Part shown: one piece after another, positions 41,999 through 50,416 of the stretch
Layout: each line of letters opens with the position of its first letter
How positions within the stretch are numbered: position 1 is the stretch's first letter
Origin: UBA3102 sp964413055
GTDB lineage: Bacteria; Bacillota; Desulfotomaculia; Desulfotomaculales; Pelotomaculaceae
Length of the DNA stretch: 64,000 bases
Assembly: GCA_964413055.1 (NCBI GenBank)
Contig: CAYPRB010000001.1
Span: 296,948 to 360,947 of the forward strand
Reading direction: 5' to 3'
Position numbers and translations under genes: made by a program
The notes under the pieces: model-generated
Seen by the model: the letters and a program-made list of their open reading frames with translations, nothing else
What the model was told of the DNA's origin: nothing
The model's database searches: none

Positions 41999-42778
41999 TT
42001 AGGCGATTGATTTGCTGAACTGCCTGGTGGATACGGCAATCATCACGGCCGCGAACAGCAGCATCAAGGCCAGGCCGGGTAAGATCCGGGGCCAGACCCA
42101 TCCATGCACAGTCAGGGTTCTGATGGGTTCCACGGCGTAAGTCAGGGGATTCCAGGTAGCAATGACTTTCAGCCAGGAAGGCATGGCTAATTTGGGGAAA
42201 ATGGTGGCGCTGGTAAACATCAGCGGCAGGGTAAGAAAATTGACCACGGCCATCAAAGTTTCATGGGATTTAATTACCGTGGCCAGGGAAAGCGAAATCC
42301 CGGCCATGCCGCAGCTGAAAAGAATGATGATCACCAGCATGAATAAAATTCCCGCCATACCGGTCACAAATTTCACGCCGAACAAGGCGGCAATGACGGC
42401 AATGACGGCAATTTGAAAAATCGATTGTATGGCGATGGCAATCATTTTTCCCAGGGGAATAGCCGCCCGGGCGATGGGTGCGGCCAGCATTTTATTCAAA
42501 AACCCGGTCCTGCGGTCCCAGATAATGGATACACCGCCAAAAACGCCGCCGAACAAGGTGGTCATGATCATGATGCCGGGGGTCATAAAAGAAAGGTAAT
42601 TATCTATGCCCAACATTCCGGCGGCCATGGAATTACTGGTTAAACCGTCCATCATATTGCCCATGAGCACGAGCCAGACCAACGGTTGAAATACGGTCAT
42701 CAAAATCCGGGTTTTTTGGGACAGGAAACGCTTCATTTCCCGCCAGCAAACGTAATAGACATCGCTCAGGAAATACAT
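41999..42778 (-). CDS. ABC-2 type transporter permease
   Basis: 259 residues with six hydrophobic segments. REMKRFLSQKTRILMTVFQPLVWLV at the N terminus and FGGVFGGVSIIWDRRTGFLNKMLAAPI are typical of DrrB/ABC2-membrane proteins. It lies 30 nt after the ATPase gene in the same operon. Exporters of this type move drugs, lipids or glycans; the substrate is unknown. Confidence 0.9.
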   Translation of the reverse strand: MYFLSDVYYVCWREMKRFLSQKTRILMTVFQPLVWLVLMGNMMDGLTSNSMAAGMLGIDNYLSFMTPGIMIMTTLFGGVFGGVSIIWDRRTGFLNKMLAAPIARAAIPLGKMIAIAIQSIFQIAVIAVIAALFGVKFVTGMAGILFMLVIIILFSCGMAGISLSLATVIKSHETLMAVVNFLTLPLMFTSATIFPKLAMPSWLKVIATWNPLTYAVEPIRTLTVHGWVWPRILPGLALMLLFAAVMIAVSTRQFSKSIA

Positions 42779-42808
42779 ACGACACCTCTGATTTCATAAA
42801 TTTAGTTA

Positions 42809-43867
42809 TTATGAACGGATTCTGCGCATCCGGATCATGGATTGCAGGGCATGATTTTTATCCGTAGCTTCATCCCTCAGGTTGCGCCCGGTGAAACTCA
42901 GGTAGACGTCGTCCAGGGTGGGTTTTTTAACGACCACGGAATTGATTTTTACCTGCAGGGGCTGCAGGGCTTCAAAAATAAGCGGTACCAATGCCTCCCC
43001 GTCGGAGGACACGATCACCTGGGTTTCATGGTCCTGGTCCGGGTTAATTGATTTAACGGTGGGGAGTTTCCGGATCACGTGCCGGGCCGCGGCAATATTT
43101 TCGGCGGTGTTATTGTTTTCACCCCCGGTAAACCGTATTTTGACCAGTTCTCCTCCCACCTCCCGTTTTAGTTGGGCGGGACGGCCGATGGTTTTTATTT
43201 CTCCCCGGTCAATAATCGCGATACGGTTGCAAAGTGAATCCGCCTCTTCCATATAATGGGTGGTGAGAAAAATGGTCATATTATATTTTTCCCGGAGACC
43301 GGTGATATAGTGCCAGATTTGCTGCCGGGTCTGAATATCAAGGCCCAGGGTCGGCTCGTCCAGAAACAGTATCTGCGGCCGGTGGATCAGTCCCGCCGCT
43401 ATGTCCAGTCTTTTGCGCATGCCGCCCGAGTATGTCTCCACCAGCCTGCCGGCGTGTTCCTCCAGTCCCACCAACTGCAGCACCTCGTCGCACCGCTGCC
43501 GGATTTCGTGGCGCGGGATATGGTAAAAACCGGCCTGCAGGATGAGGTTTTCCCTGCCGGTAAGGCTGTCGTCCACCGCCAGGTCCTGAGAAACATAACC
43601 CAGTACCGCCCGCACCCGGTCGGCTTGTTTTACCGTGTTGTAGCCGGCAATGAGCACCTGACCCCCGGTGGGTTTTAAAAGGGTGGTCAGGACGGCAATG
43701 GTGGTGGATTTTCCGGCCCCGTTGGGGCCCAGAAAACCAAAAATTTCGCCCGCGTAAACCGAAAAGGAAATATTGTTTACGGCGGTAATATTACCTGGAA
43801 AAACCTGGGACAGATTTTTTACTTCGATAATGACCGGGTTTTGACCGGTGTCCGGTACTGATGGCAT
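42809..43867 (-). CDS. ABC transporter ATP-binding protein (DrrA type)
   Basis: 352 residues: Walker A GFLGPNGAGKSTTIAVL, Q-loop GYVSQDL, signature YSGGMRKRLDIAAGLI, Walker B ILFLDEPTLGLD, and H-loop TTHYMEEAD. A DUF4162-like C-terminal domain follows (residues about 235-330). It pairs with the permease downstream. The upstream 160 nt to the PP2C gene contain no clear terminator on this strand. Confidence 0.93.
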   Translation of the reverse strand: MPSVPDTGQNPVIIEVKNLSQVFPGNITAVNNISFSVYAGEIFGFLGPNGAGKSTTIAVLTTLLKPTGGQVLIAGYNTVKQADRVRAVLGYVSQDLAVDDSLTGRENLILQAGFYHIPRHEIRQRCDEVLQLVGLEEHAGRLVETYSGGMRKRLDIAAGLIHRPQILFLDEPTLGLDIQTRQQIWHYITGLREKYNMTIFLTTHYMEEADSLCNRIAIIDRGEIKTIGRPAQLKREVGGELVKIRFTGGENNNTAENIAAARHVIRKLPTVKSINPDQDHETQVIVSSDGEALVPLIFEALQPLQVKINSVVVKKPTLDDVYLSFTGRNLRDEATDKNHALQSMIRMRRIRS

Positions 43868-44028
43868 TATTAAATCACCCGTGCTTTTTTTAAGTATTTC
43901 TCCGTACTGCTGAAGTAATTCGTTGCAGACAACACTGTTTATTGAAATTAAAATCAGTCTGCACTTTGGAGTACAGACATGCTTTCCGGCATTTCCGGCT
44001 ATATGATGCGGCTGCGGGCGGTAATTTC

Positions 44029-45180
44029 CTAAAGTTGTTCCACGGTCACTTTTTTGCCTGCGTGCTGAAGGATTTCAGCAATGTCCGTCACCGTTTGGTG
44101 TTTAAAAGCATAGGCCACCGGGAAATCGGGGCTGTACAGGGCCGGGTTTACGGCCGTGCCCACGATGAAATGTATTTCATCCGCTTTGAGTAATGCTTTT
44201 GCGAGCCGGCCGGCGCCGTTCCTGACGCCTTCAAGGTTTTTAAAGCCTTCTTTAATATATTGCCGGGCGTGATAGAGAGTAACCGCGCCTTCTGTAACCA
44301 GATCAATACCGGTAATAGATCCGGTGGGAGGTACGGTATCCGATTCCAGATGCAGGTTTACCGTTACCTTCCGGTTCAGGATGCGGCCGACCATCTGCCC
44401 GGTAGTCCCGCCGCACACCACTTTTACCCCTGGTGCCTGCATCAGTTTTTTAACCGCGGCGGCATCGTCATCGGGGTTGCGCGGCGGCCCGATCAAGACG
44501 GTCAGTTTTCTGACCTTTCTGATCCTGGAAATCACCACGCTGGCGTCATCCCCGGGTTTGTGGTAGTAAAACTTGTTGCATTGGGCCGTGACTTTCCCGG
44601 CAATTTCCCCGGCTTCGTAACGGTGGGAAACCAGGGTTTTGATGTAGCTGCCGATTCTGTCCCCGCCCCAGCCAAGGTTCCAGATGCCTCCAAGCCCGGC
44701 ATGCAGGACACCGTCGCTCACCAGGGCCAACCAGTAGCCTTCCCCCATTTTAAAGTGTGCTTCCTCAATTATTTTACCGCCTACCAGGCGTGCGGACTTT
44801 TTCAGATGCAGTAATGAATCGTTGTAACCCCAGTAGGCCGGCGGGTTATCGAATTCCGCCAGGTAAGCCCGCCCGTCCCTGAAGACCTGCAGGATGGAAA
44901 AAGTGCTGTAAGCGAGGTTGCGCACCTTGCATACCGGCAGAGTGGCAATCATGGTTTCAATGACATCTTCAATGTCACCGCCCATTTTAAGCATGGTCGC
45001 AGCGGTTTTGGCAGTAATCCGGGAAAGGATATTGGCCTTAACCCCGCTGCCCAGCCCGTCTGCCAGGACGATGATTGATGAATCGGGTGTTTGAACAATC
45101 TCAACCGTGTCACCGCATAATTCTTCCCCTTGTTTATTTAACTGTGCATATCCGATATCAAGATAAAAAGACATTGACAC
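44029..45180 (-). CDS. SpoIIE-type PP2C phosphatase linked to sensory hydrogenase
   Basis: 383 residues. The PP2C core shows GEELCGDTVEIV, VLADGLGSGVKANILSRITA (metal-binding Asp), LALVSDGVLHAGL and DDASVVISRI, matching the SpoIIE/RsbU phosphatase family. A C-terminal part of about 130 residues (LTVLIGPPRNPDDDAAAVKK onward) has no family I can name. It is 13 nt behind the HydS gene. Phosphatase-linked [FeFe] sensory hydrogenases (group C3 in hydrogenase classification) have this arrangement. It probably dephosphorylates a regulatory protein in response to the H2 or redox signal. Confidence 0.88.
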   Translation of the reverse strand: MSMSFYLDIGYAQLNKQGEELCGDTVEIVQTPDSSIIVLADGLGSGVKANILSRITAKTAATMLKMGGDIEDVIETMIATLPVCKVRNLAYSTFSILQVFRDGRAYLAEFDNPPAYWGYNDSLLHLKKSARLVGGKIIEEAHFKMGEGYWLALVSDGVLHAGLGGIWNLGWGGDRIGSYIKTLVSHRYEAGEIAGKVTAQCNKFYYHKPGDDASVVISRIRKVRKLTVLIGPPRNPDDDAAAVKKLMQAPGVKVVCGGTTGQMVGRILNRKVTVNLHLESDTVPPTGSITGIDLVTEGAVTLYHARQYIKEGFKNLEGVRNGAGRLAKALLKADEIHFIVGTAVNPALYSPDFPVAYAFKHQTVTDIAEILQHAGKKVTVEQL

Positions 45181-45193
45181 CCAGTCCTTTGCG

Positions 45194-46909
45194 CTAGTTT
45201 TTCATTAGTTTAATCAACTGGTTGAGCAGGGTCTTGGTCTCTGCGGTGGTTTCCCCTAAAATTCCCGCAATTTCCTGGGCCACGGTCATTTGTTTTTTGA
45301 TCACTTCCTCGGCCCGTTCAATGGTTTGGGTTTTTACCTGCACCAGTTCATTTTGCTGGGTGAATTCTTTGGTTACGTCGATAAATATGCCGACAACCAG
45401 GTTTTCCAGCGGAAAAATGATCTGCCGGGTGATGATATTGTTTTTGAGATAGCCGGTATCGGTTTTGACCATTTTCTTTTCCTTTAAAACCCGCTGGAAT
45501 TCAGTCGGATCCATAATGGCATTCAATTTTTCACCAATAAATTTTGATTGTTTGCCGCCGAACATTTTTATGGCCGCGGGGTTAATCTCGACGATCACCA
45601 GCTCTTCGTCGGCGATAATCACTCCGTTGGGCATCGCGTTGAGTACCAGGTTGGACATGGACTCGGCCCGTTTTCTCATATAAGGGATGCACATCTGTGG
45701 TTCGGCGTGCCCCCGGAACACGGCCACGGCTTTTTCCCGGCAGGAACCATAGCCGCAGGCACCGCAATTCAATTCGTCTTCCGGGGAAAATTTACCGGTT
45801 AGTGCCAGTATTTCTCTTAATTGTTCCTCATCCGGCACCGGCAGGTTTAATTCCCGGGCTTTAAATTCGCGGTGCAAATATTCAGCCGGGAGGTAAGGTT
45901 CCGGTTCGGATTGTGTTGCCTGCGACCTGGTACGGTGATAGAATTCCAGGAGTTTTTGTTTTTTGGAATAGATATCGGTTTCGGTAACACCGTCCGGCCC
46001 GTTCAGGCAGCCGCCGCTGCAGGCCAGCATTTCTGTGAACCGGGACCTTTGGCTTTCCGTGAGTCCGGAGAAATTATTGAGGTAATCCAGGCAGTTTTCC
46101 AGGCCGGTAACGGTTTGCACGCTGCTGTTCATAATGTCGGTGCTCAAGGAGGTGGTCAACAGTTGTCCTCCTTCAGCGGGGAACAAACGGGCCCGGTCGG
46201 GGATATACCCGTCGAATTGTTCCGTTGCCAGGCGGTCCAAAGCGATGCCTTGCTGTTCCATCCATTGCCAGATTTCTTTAAACCCCAGGACGTAGTCAAC
46301 CGCGTCTTTTACTGGTTCGGACCGGCGTTCGCCTTTTTTAGCGATGCACGGGCCGATGAACACTACCACACAGCCGGGGAACCGCTTTTTCAGGAGCCGG
46401 CCGTGGGCGATCATGGGGGAAACCAGAGAAGATAAATAGGGGATCAGGTGCGGGTAATGGATTTCCACCAGATTAACCACTACCGGGCAGGCACTGGATA
46501 TAACCGCCCCCGGCGCATTGGTCCGGTTGTGTTCGTGCGTGATCAGTTCGGCGCCCACCGCGGTCATCCCCACGTAGGAAAACCCCAGCTGCTTGAGCAG
46601 GGCCGGGAATAAAAGAGGGTCGGACAACGGAAGTTGGACCGGAAAAGAGGGTGCGACACTTGCCACAACCTTAAAACGGTTTTGGGTCAGGAGGTGTTTT
46701 ACCTCTTCAATACCAGTGGTAACCACCTTGGCTTTTTGCGGGCAGACGACGGTGCAGCGGCCGCACTGAACACAAATTTCATCCAGGACCCGGGCGTGAG
46801 TCTGGTTATTGTAGAGATGGGATTTAATTTGAATTGACTTCAGCGGGCACGAACGGATACATTTATAACAATCGCGGCACTTGGCTTCATTAGTTTTTAT
46901 TAAAACCAC
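45194..46909 (-). CDS. Sensory [FeFe]-hydrogenase with PAS domain (HydS/HsfB type)
   Basis: 571 residues. Two [4Fe-4S] ferredoxin motifs (CRDCYKCIRSCP near 11, CVQCGRCTVVCP near 46) are followed by the H-cluster domain: L1 SSACPVVV (one Cys instead of CCP), L2 IGPCIAKKGER, L3 EMLACSGGCLNGPDG. An extra Fe-S segment (NCGACGYGSCREKA, PQMCIPYM) and a PAS domain (NAMPNGVIIADEELVIVEIN) follow, then a helical tail. The altered L1 is usual in sensory rather than catalytic group C enzymes. The start is GTG at 46909. Its neighbours are a [2Fe-2S] protein upstream and a PP2C phosphatase downstream. Confidence 0.9.
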   Translation of the reverse strand: MVLIKTNEAKCRDCYKCIRSCPLKSIQIKSHLYNNQTHARVLDEICVQCGRCTVVCPQKAKVVTTGIEEVKHLLTQNRFKVVASVAPSFPVQLPLSDPLLFPALLKQLGFSYVGMTAVGAELITHEHNRTNAPGAVISSACPVVVNLVEIHYPHLIPYLSSLVSPMIAHGRLLKKRFPGCVVVFIGPCIAKKGERRSEPVKDAVDYVLGFKEIWQWMEQQGIALDRLATEQFDGYIPDRARLFPAEGGQLLTTSLSTDIMNSSVQTVTGLENCLDYLNNFSGLTESQRSRFTEMLACSGGCLNGPDGVTETDIYSKKQKLLEFYHRTRSQATQSEPEPYLPAEYLHREFKARELNLPVPDEEQLREILALTGKFSPEDELNCGACGYGSCREKAVAVFRGHAEPQMCIPYMRKRAESMSNLVLNAMPNGVIIADEELVIVEINPAAIKMFGGKQSKFIGEKLNAIMDPTEFQRVLKEKKMVKTDTGYLKNNIITRQIIFPLENLVVGIFIDVTKEFTQQNELVQVKTQTIERAEEVIKKQMTVAQEIAGILGETTAETKTLLNQLIKLMKN

Positions 46910-46992
46910 TCCTGCACAACTCCTAACGCCAAAATTGGGTAAAAACTGTTATGGGGTCCGCGGTTTTAACCGGAAAAAGGATTTGCCATGGA

Positions 46993-47268
46993 CTAAAATC
47001 CTTTAGCTGCATTGCAACAATGGGTTGCGGCCGGTAAAATTTCTTTTTCAAACCAGTCCCGTACATTTTCGGTGTTGATGCTTGAAAAGATTTTTTCCCC
47101 GCATTTTATTGTAACGCCGCCGGAGCACCGTTCCAGGCAAAAACTTCCTTTGAGGATTACCCGGTCCTGGAGTTGGTGCCGGTGGATCAATTGTTTGATT
47201 TCCTCAACCACGTTTTTTGAGCCGCGTAAAAAACACGAACTCCCGACGCAAACCTGGATTGTAATCAT
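46993..47268 (-). CDS. Thioredoxin-like [2Fe-2S] ferredoxin
   Basis: 91 residues with the four-Cys pattern CVGSSCFLRG and GSFCLERCSGGV of NuoE/HydC-like thioredoxin-fold [2Fe-2S] proteins. AGGA precedes ATG 47268. It lies between etfA (39 nt) and the sensory hydrogenase (83 nt), so it probably passes electrons to or from one of them. Electron direction is inferred, not seen. Confidence 0.85.
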   Translation of the reverse strand: MITIQVCVGSSCFLRGSKNVVEEIKQLIHRHQLQDRVILKGSFCLERCSGGVTIKCGEKIFSSINTENVRDWFEKEILPAATHCCNAAKGF

Positions 47269-47307
47269 AAAAATCCTCCCATAATGGGTTGTGTTTCCAG
47301 TAATGGA

Positions 47308-48366
47308 CTAATTTTTGCCGCGCCTCGTCAAAGGCGTGTCCGGTTTCCTTAAGGCATTTATTTCTCCTTTATGTTCCCTGATTTTTTCCAGCAACAGCGG
47401 GAGAATTTTTTTTGCGTCGCCGACCGCCCCGTAATCCGATACACCGAAGACGGGCGCGCCGGGGTCCAGGTTGATATTAATTACCACACCGCTGTCTTTC
47501 ATGCCGGCAGTATGATGGGCCGCGCCGGAAATCCCGATCCCCAGGTATACCTGCGGCCGCACGGTTTTCCCGCTGGTCCCGATCAGGGCGTCTTCACTTG
47601 AGGCCCATCCCTCGTCTAAGGCCGGCCTGGTGCAGCCTACCGCGCCGCCCAGCTCTCCGGCAAGTTCTTCAAGCAAATGCCATCCCTCCGCGCCCACGCC
47701 CCAGCCTCCGGCCACTACCGTGGGGGCTTTTTCGAGCGGGAGTGCCGGTGGCTGCCTCCGGAAGACCCGGAGCGCTTTCAAAGGCGATTGATAATCCCGC
47801 GGCAGCGCCGCGGTTATTTTGATCACCTCGCCGGTGCGGCCGGCATCTCTTGCCGGCTGTGGAAAGATGCCGGGTTTGACACTGGCCATCCGGGGGCGTG
47901 ATACGGGGCAAAAAATATCACCGAGAACCGTTCCGCCGAAGGCGGGGACCACTTGCACCAGTTCGCCCCGGTGATCGATACGCAGGTCGACGCAGTGGGC
48001 CGCGAGTCCGGTTTCCAGCTTGGCCGCCACGGTTGCGGAAAGTTCGCTCCCGCGGTACGAGGCGCCGAAAAGAACGGTTTCCGGACGGTGGTTTTTAATC
48101 AAATCCGTCAGTGCCAAAGCATGGAGATCATTTTGGTAAGGTGCCAGCCGCGGGTCGTCTAGCAAAAAAACCCGGTCCGCACCGTGGGCGATAAGTTCTT
48201 CAGCCAGGGAGGCAATAGCACTGCCCATGAGTACGGCCGCAGTAAATGCCCCTTCTTTATAAGCTGCCAGTTCCCGCGCTTTTCCCAAAAGTTCCAGGGA
48301 AACGGCGGCAAGTTTACTTCCAGATGTTTCGGCGATGACCCAAACCGCGCCAAGTTGTTCAGACAA
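47308..48366 (-). CDS. etfA: Electron transfer flavoprotein alpha subunit
   Basis: About 352 residues from TTG 48366, chosen because AAGGGGG precedes it and EQLGAVWVIAE matches EtfA starts; the frame stays open further upstream into etfB. The C-terminal FAD domain is clear: GGWGVGAEGWHLLEELAGEL, IGTSGKTVRPQVYLGIGISG, HHTAGMKDSGVVININLD. It forms the heterodimer with EtfB, 16 nt upstream in the operon. Confidence 0.93.
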   Translation of the reverse strand: MSEQLGAVWVIAETSGSKLAAVSLELLGKARELAAYKEGAFTAAVLMGSAIASLAEELIAHGADRVFLLDDPRLAPYQNDLHALALTDLIKNHRPETVLFGASYRGSELSATVAAKLETGLAAHCVDLRIDHRGELVQVVPAFGGTVLGDIFCPVSRPRMASVKPGIFPQPARDAGRTGEVIKITAALPRDYQSPLKALRVFRRQPPALPLEKAPTVVAGGWGVGAEGWHLLEELAGELGGAVGCTRPALDEGWASSEDALIGTSGKTVRPQVYLGIGISGAAHHTAGMKDSGVVININLDPGAPVFGVSDYGAVGDAKKILPLLLEKIREHKGEINALRKPDTPLTRRGKN

Positions 48367-48382
48367 GCGTAATCCCCCTTTT

Positions 48383-49177
48383 TTAGACCAGCACACCCGC
48401 GGCGCGCAGGACGGCCACGATTTTTCCGGCGATATCTGCGGGTTCGCCTTCAAGCAGCTCAACCTGGCGCCCGTGGCGCGGCGGATGCAGATCCCCCGGC
48501 TGTGTCGGCGAACCGGCCAAACCGGTGCTCCCGGAAGCAAGTTGCAGCTCATTCAGACCCCAGGTAGTGAGCGGTTTATTCCGGGCCGCGACCACGCCCA
48601 TGAGCGAAATATAGCGCGGCGTGTTGCTCTCCCTGGCTATCCCCAGAACCATGGGCAGCCTGCCTTCGTATTCAATGTATCCATACTCGATTTTGGTTGT
48701 CATTTTTAAAACCGGTACTTGCAAGTTCAGTCCGGTCAGATGATTCAGGTGGGGCCACCCCATCAGCTCTCCCAACTGGGAGGGAATATGGCTGGTCCCG
48801 CTGTCGGCGCTTTCAGCCCCGGTCAGAATCAAATCAAATCCGCCGATTTTTTTGAGACCGGCGGCAAGAACCCTTGCGGTGGCAAGGGTATCGGCGCCGG
48901 CAAAAGCACGGTCACTAAAAAGAATAGCTTCGTCAGCACCCATGGCAAGTCCTTCTGTCAATTTCTCCCGGGCATCCGGGGGGGCCATGCTGACCAGCAC
49001 CACTTTACCGCCGGCCTGTTCCCGTAATTGCAGGGCCGCCTCAAGCGCGTTTTTGTCGGCCGGATTGATGACCGCCGGAATTCCTTTTCGTGCGAGTAAT
49101 TTTGTTTCCGGGTGGATGGTTATTTTATGGTAGTGGTTGGGATCCGGCACCGGTTTGACACAGACTGCGATGTTCAT
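48383..49177 (-). CDS. etfB: Electron transfer flavoprotein beta subunit
   Basis: 264 residues: IAVCVKPVPDPN, NPADKNALEAALQLREQAGG, AMGADEAILFSDRAFAGADTLATARVL, GAESADSGTSHIPSQLGELM. The SDRAFAGADTLAT segment resembles the NAD-binding type of EtfB found in electron-bifurcating complexes, which is suggestive but not proof. A ribosome site precedes ATG 49177, 21 nt after the acyl-CoA dehydrogenase gene. Confidence 0.93.
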   Translation of the reverse strand: MNIAVCVKPVPDPNHYHKITIHPETKLLARKGIPAVINPADKNALEAALQLREQAGGKVVLVSMAPPDAREKLTEGLAMGADEAILFSDRAFAGADTLATARVLAAGLKKIGGFDLILTGAESADSGTSHIPSQLGELMGWPHLNHLTGLNLQVPVLKMTTKIEYGYIEYEGRLPMVLGIARESNTPRYISLMGVVAARNKPLTTWGLNELQLASGSTGLAGSPTQPGDLHPPRHGRQVELLEGEPADIAGKIVAVLRAAGVLV

Positions 49178-49198
49178 TTAATGACCTCCGTCCCGGGA

Positions 49199-50338
49199 TT
49201 ACTTTCTTAATTCCCCGCCCGCAATGATCGCCTGCATGATGTGGGACGTTCCGCAGGCGGGAATAGCCGCCATGGCATCCCTCAGGTAACGGTTGACCGG
49301 ATAGTCCGTGATCACTCCGTAGCCGCCCATGAGGTCCATGGTTCTTTTTGCCGCTTGGACAGCATTTTCGACGACGAAAAATTTGGCCATCGAAATTTCG
49401 GAAGCGCACCGCTGACCGGCATCCTTCATGCCGGCGGCATTATAGGTCAAAAGCCGGCCGGCCTCGTAACCGGTGCGGTTTTGAGCGATGATAAACTGGA
49501 TGTTGGTCAATTGCGCCAGGGGCTTGCCGTAAATAATCCGTTCTTTGGCGTACCGTACCGACTCTTCCAGGCAGCCCCGCAGAATACCCAGGGCCGTCGC
49601 GGCCGTCCCGACCCGTCCCATCTCACCCAGGGTGCCGAGACTGATCCTGGTGCCGTCGCCCGGTTGGCCGAGTAAATTGTCCTGCGGCAGGCGCACGTTA
49701 TCCAGGATGATTTCCCCGGTGTAGGACCCTCTTAAACCCGCCTTCTTTTCCTTGCGGCCCGGCGTGTGCCCCGGGGTGCCGCCTTCAATAATAAAAGTTG
49801 AAATTTGGGGGCGGCCTTTAGCGTCCGTTCCGGTGCGGACCGTGACCACGTTGACGCCCATGCAGTGGGAGTTAGTGATAAAACATTTGCGGCCGTTTAA
49901 AAGCCATTCCCCGTTAACCAGTTGACCGGTTGATTTTTGTCCCGCAAAGTCCGAACCTCCTCCCGGCTCGGTAATCGAAAGTCCCCCGAAGGAGCCCGAA
50001 CAGAGCAGGGGCAAGTGCTGCTGCTTTTGTTCTTCGCTGCCCCAGGTCATAATCGCGTAGACGCCCATGTAATGGGCGACCAGGCCTAAAGCCAGACCCG
50101 CCGCGTGCCGGCCGGTTTCCTCCAGGATAATGGCCATTTCGGTGTAACCCAGGCCTGCCCCGCCGTATTCGGCGGGCACGAAAACCCCGTTGAATCCGAG
50201 TTGGGCCATTTTGGGAAACAGCTCCACCGGGCAGGTATCTTCCTCGTCAATTTTGTGTGCGATGGGGGCTATTTCTTGTTCCACAAAGTCCTTTACCGCT
50301 TTCCTCAGCAAAGTTTGATCTTCAGAGAGACTTAACAT
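49199..50338 (-). CDS. Acyl-CoA dehydrogenase family protein lacking the usual catalytic Glu
   Basis: 379 residues with the ACAD fold: MLSLSEDQTLLRKAVKDFVE, FGGLSITEPGGGSDFAG, NGRKCFITNS, the YAKERIIYGKPLAQL region, and MDLMGGYGVITDYPVNRYLRD. At the canonical YEGT catalytic-base site it reads ACGT (Cys362), and the isovaleryl-CoA-dehydrogenase-type alternative Glu (xER in LDLER) reads LGEMGR. So the base is either elsewhere or absent. It is first in a six-gene unit with EtfBA, the [2Fe-2S] protein, HydS and PP2C. Substrate unknown. Confidence 0.9.
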   Translation of the reverse strand: MLSLSEDQTLLRKAVKDFVEQEIAPIAHKIDEEDTCPVELFPKMAQLGFNGVFVPAEYGGAGLGYTEMAIILEETGRHAAGLALGLVAHYMGVYAIMTWGSEEQKQQHLPLLCSGSFGGLSITEPGGGSDFAGQKSTGQLVNGEWLLNGRKCFITNSHCMGVNVVTVRTGTDAKGRPQISTFIIEGGTPGHTPGRKEKKAGLRGSYTGEIILDNVRLPQDNLLGQPGDGTRISLGTLGEMGRVGTAATALGILRGCLEESVRYAKERIIYGKPLAQLTNIQFIIAQNRTGYEAGRLLTYNAAGMKDAGQRCASEISMAKFFVVENAVQAAKRTMDLMGGYGVITDYPVNRYLRDAMAAIPACGTSHIMQAIIAGGELRK

Positions 50339-50416
50339 TCATATCGCCCTCCTCTTTTGTTTTTTATTAAAACCCAAAAAAGATAGCCGGTTCAGGTAGG
50401 CTGAGTTTTTATGCGA

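Noticed and set aside
41930..42000. Direct repeat GGGGGTTAGGC near the ABC permease end as a terminator
   Set aside because: The two copies are direct, not inverted, so they do not form a hairpin; only the T-rich run is terminator-like.
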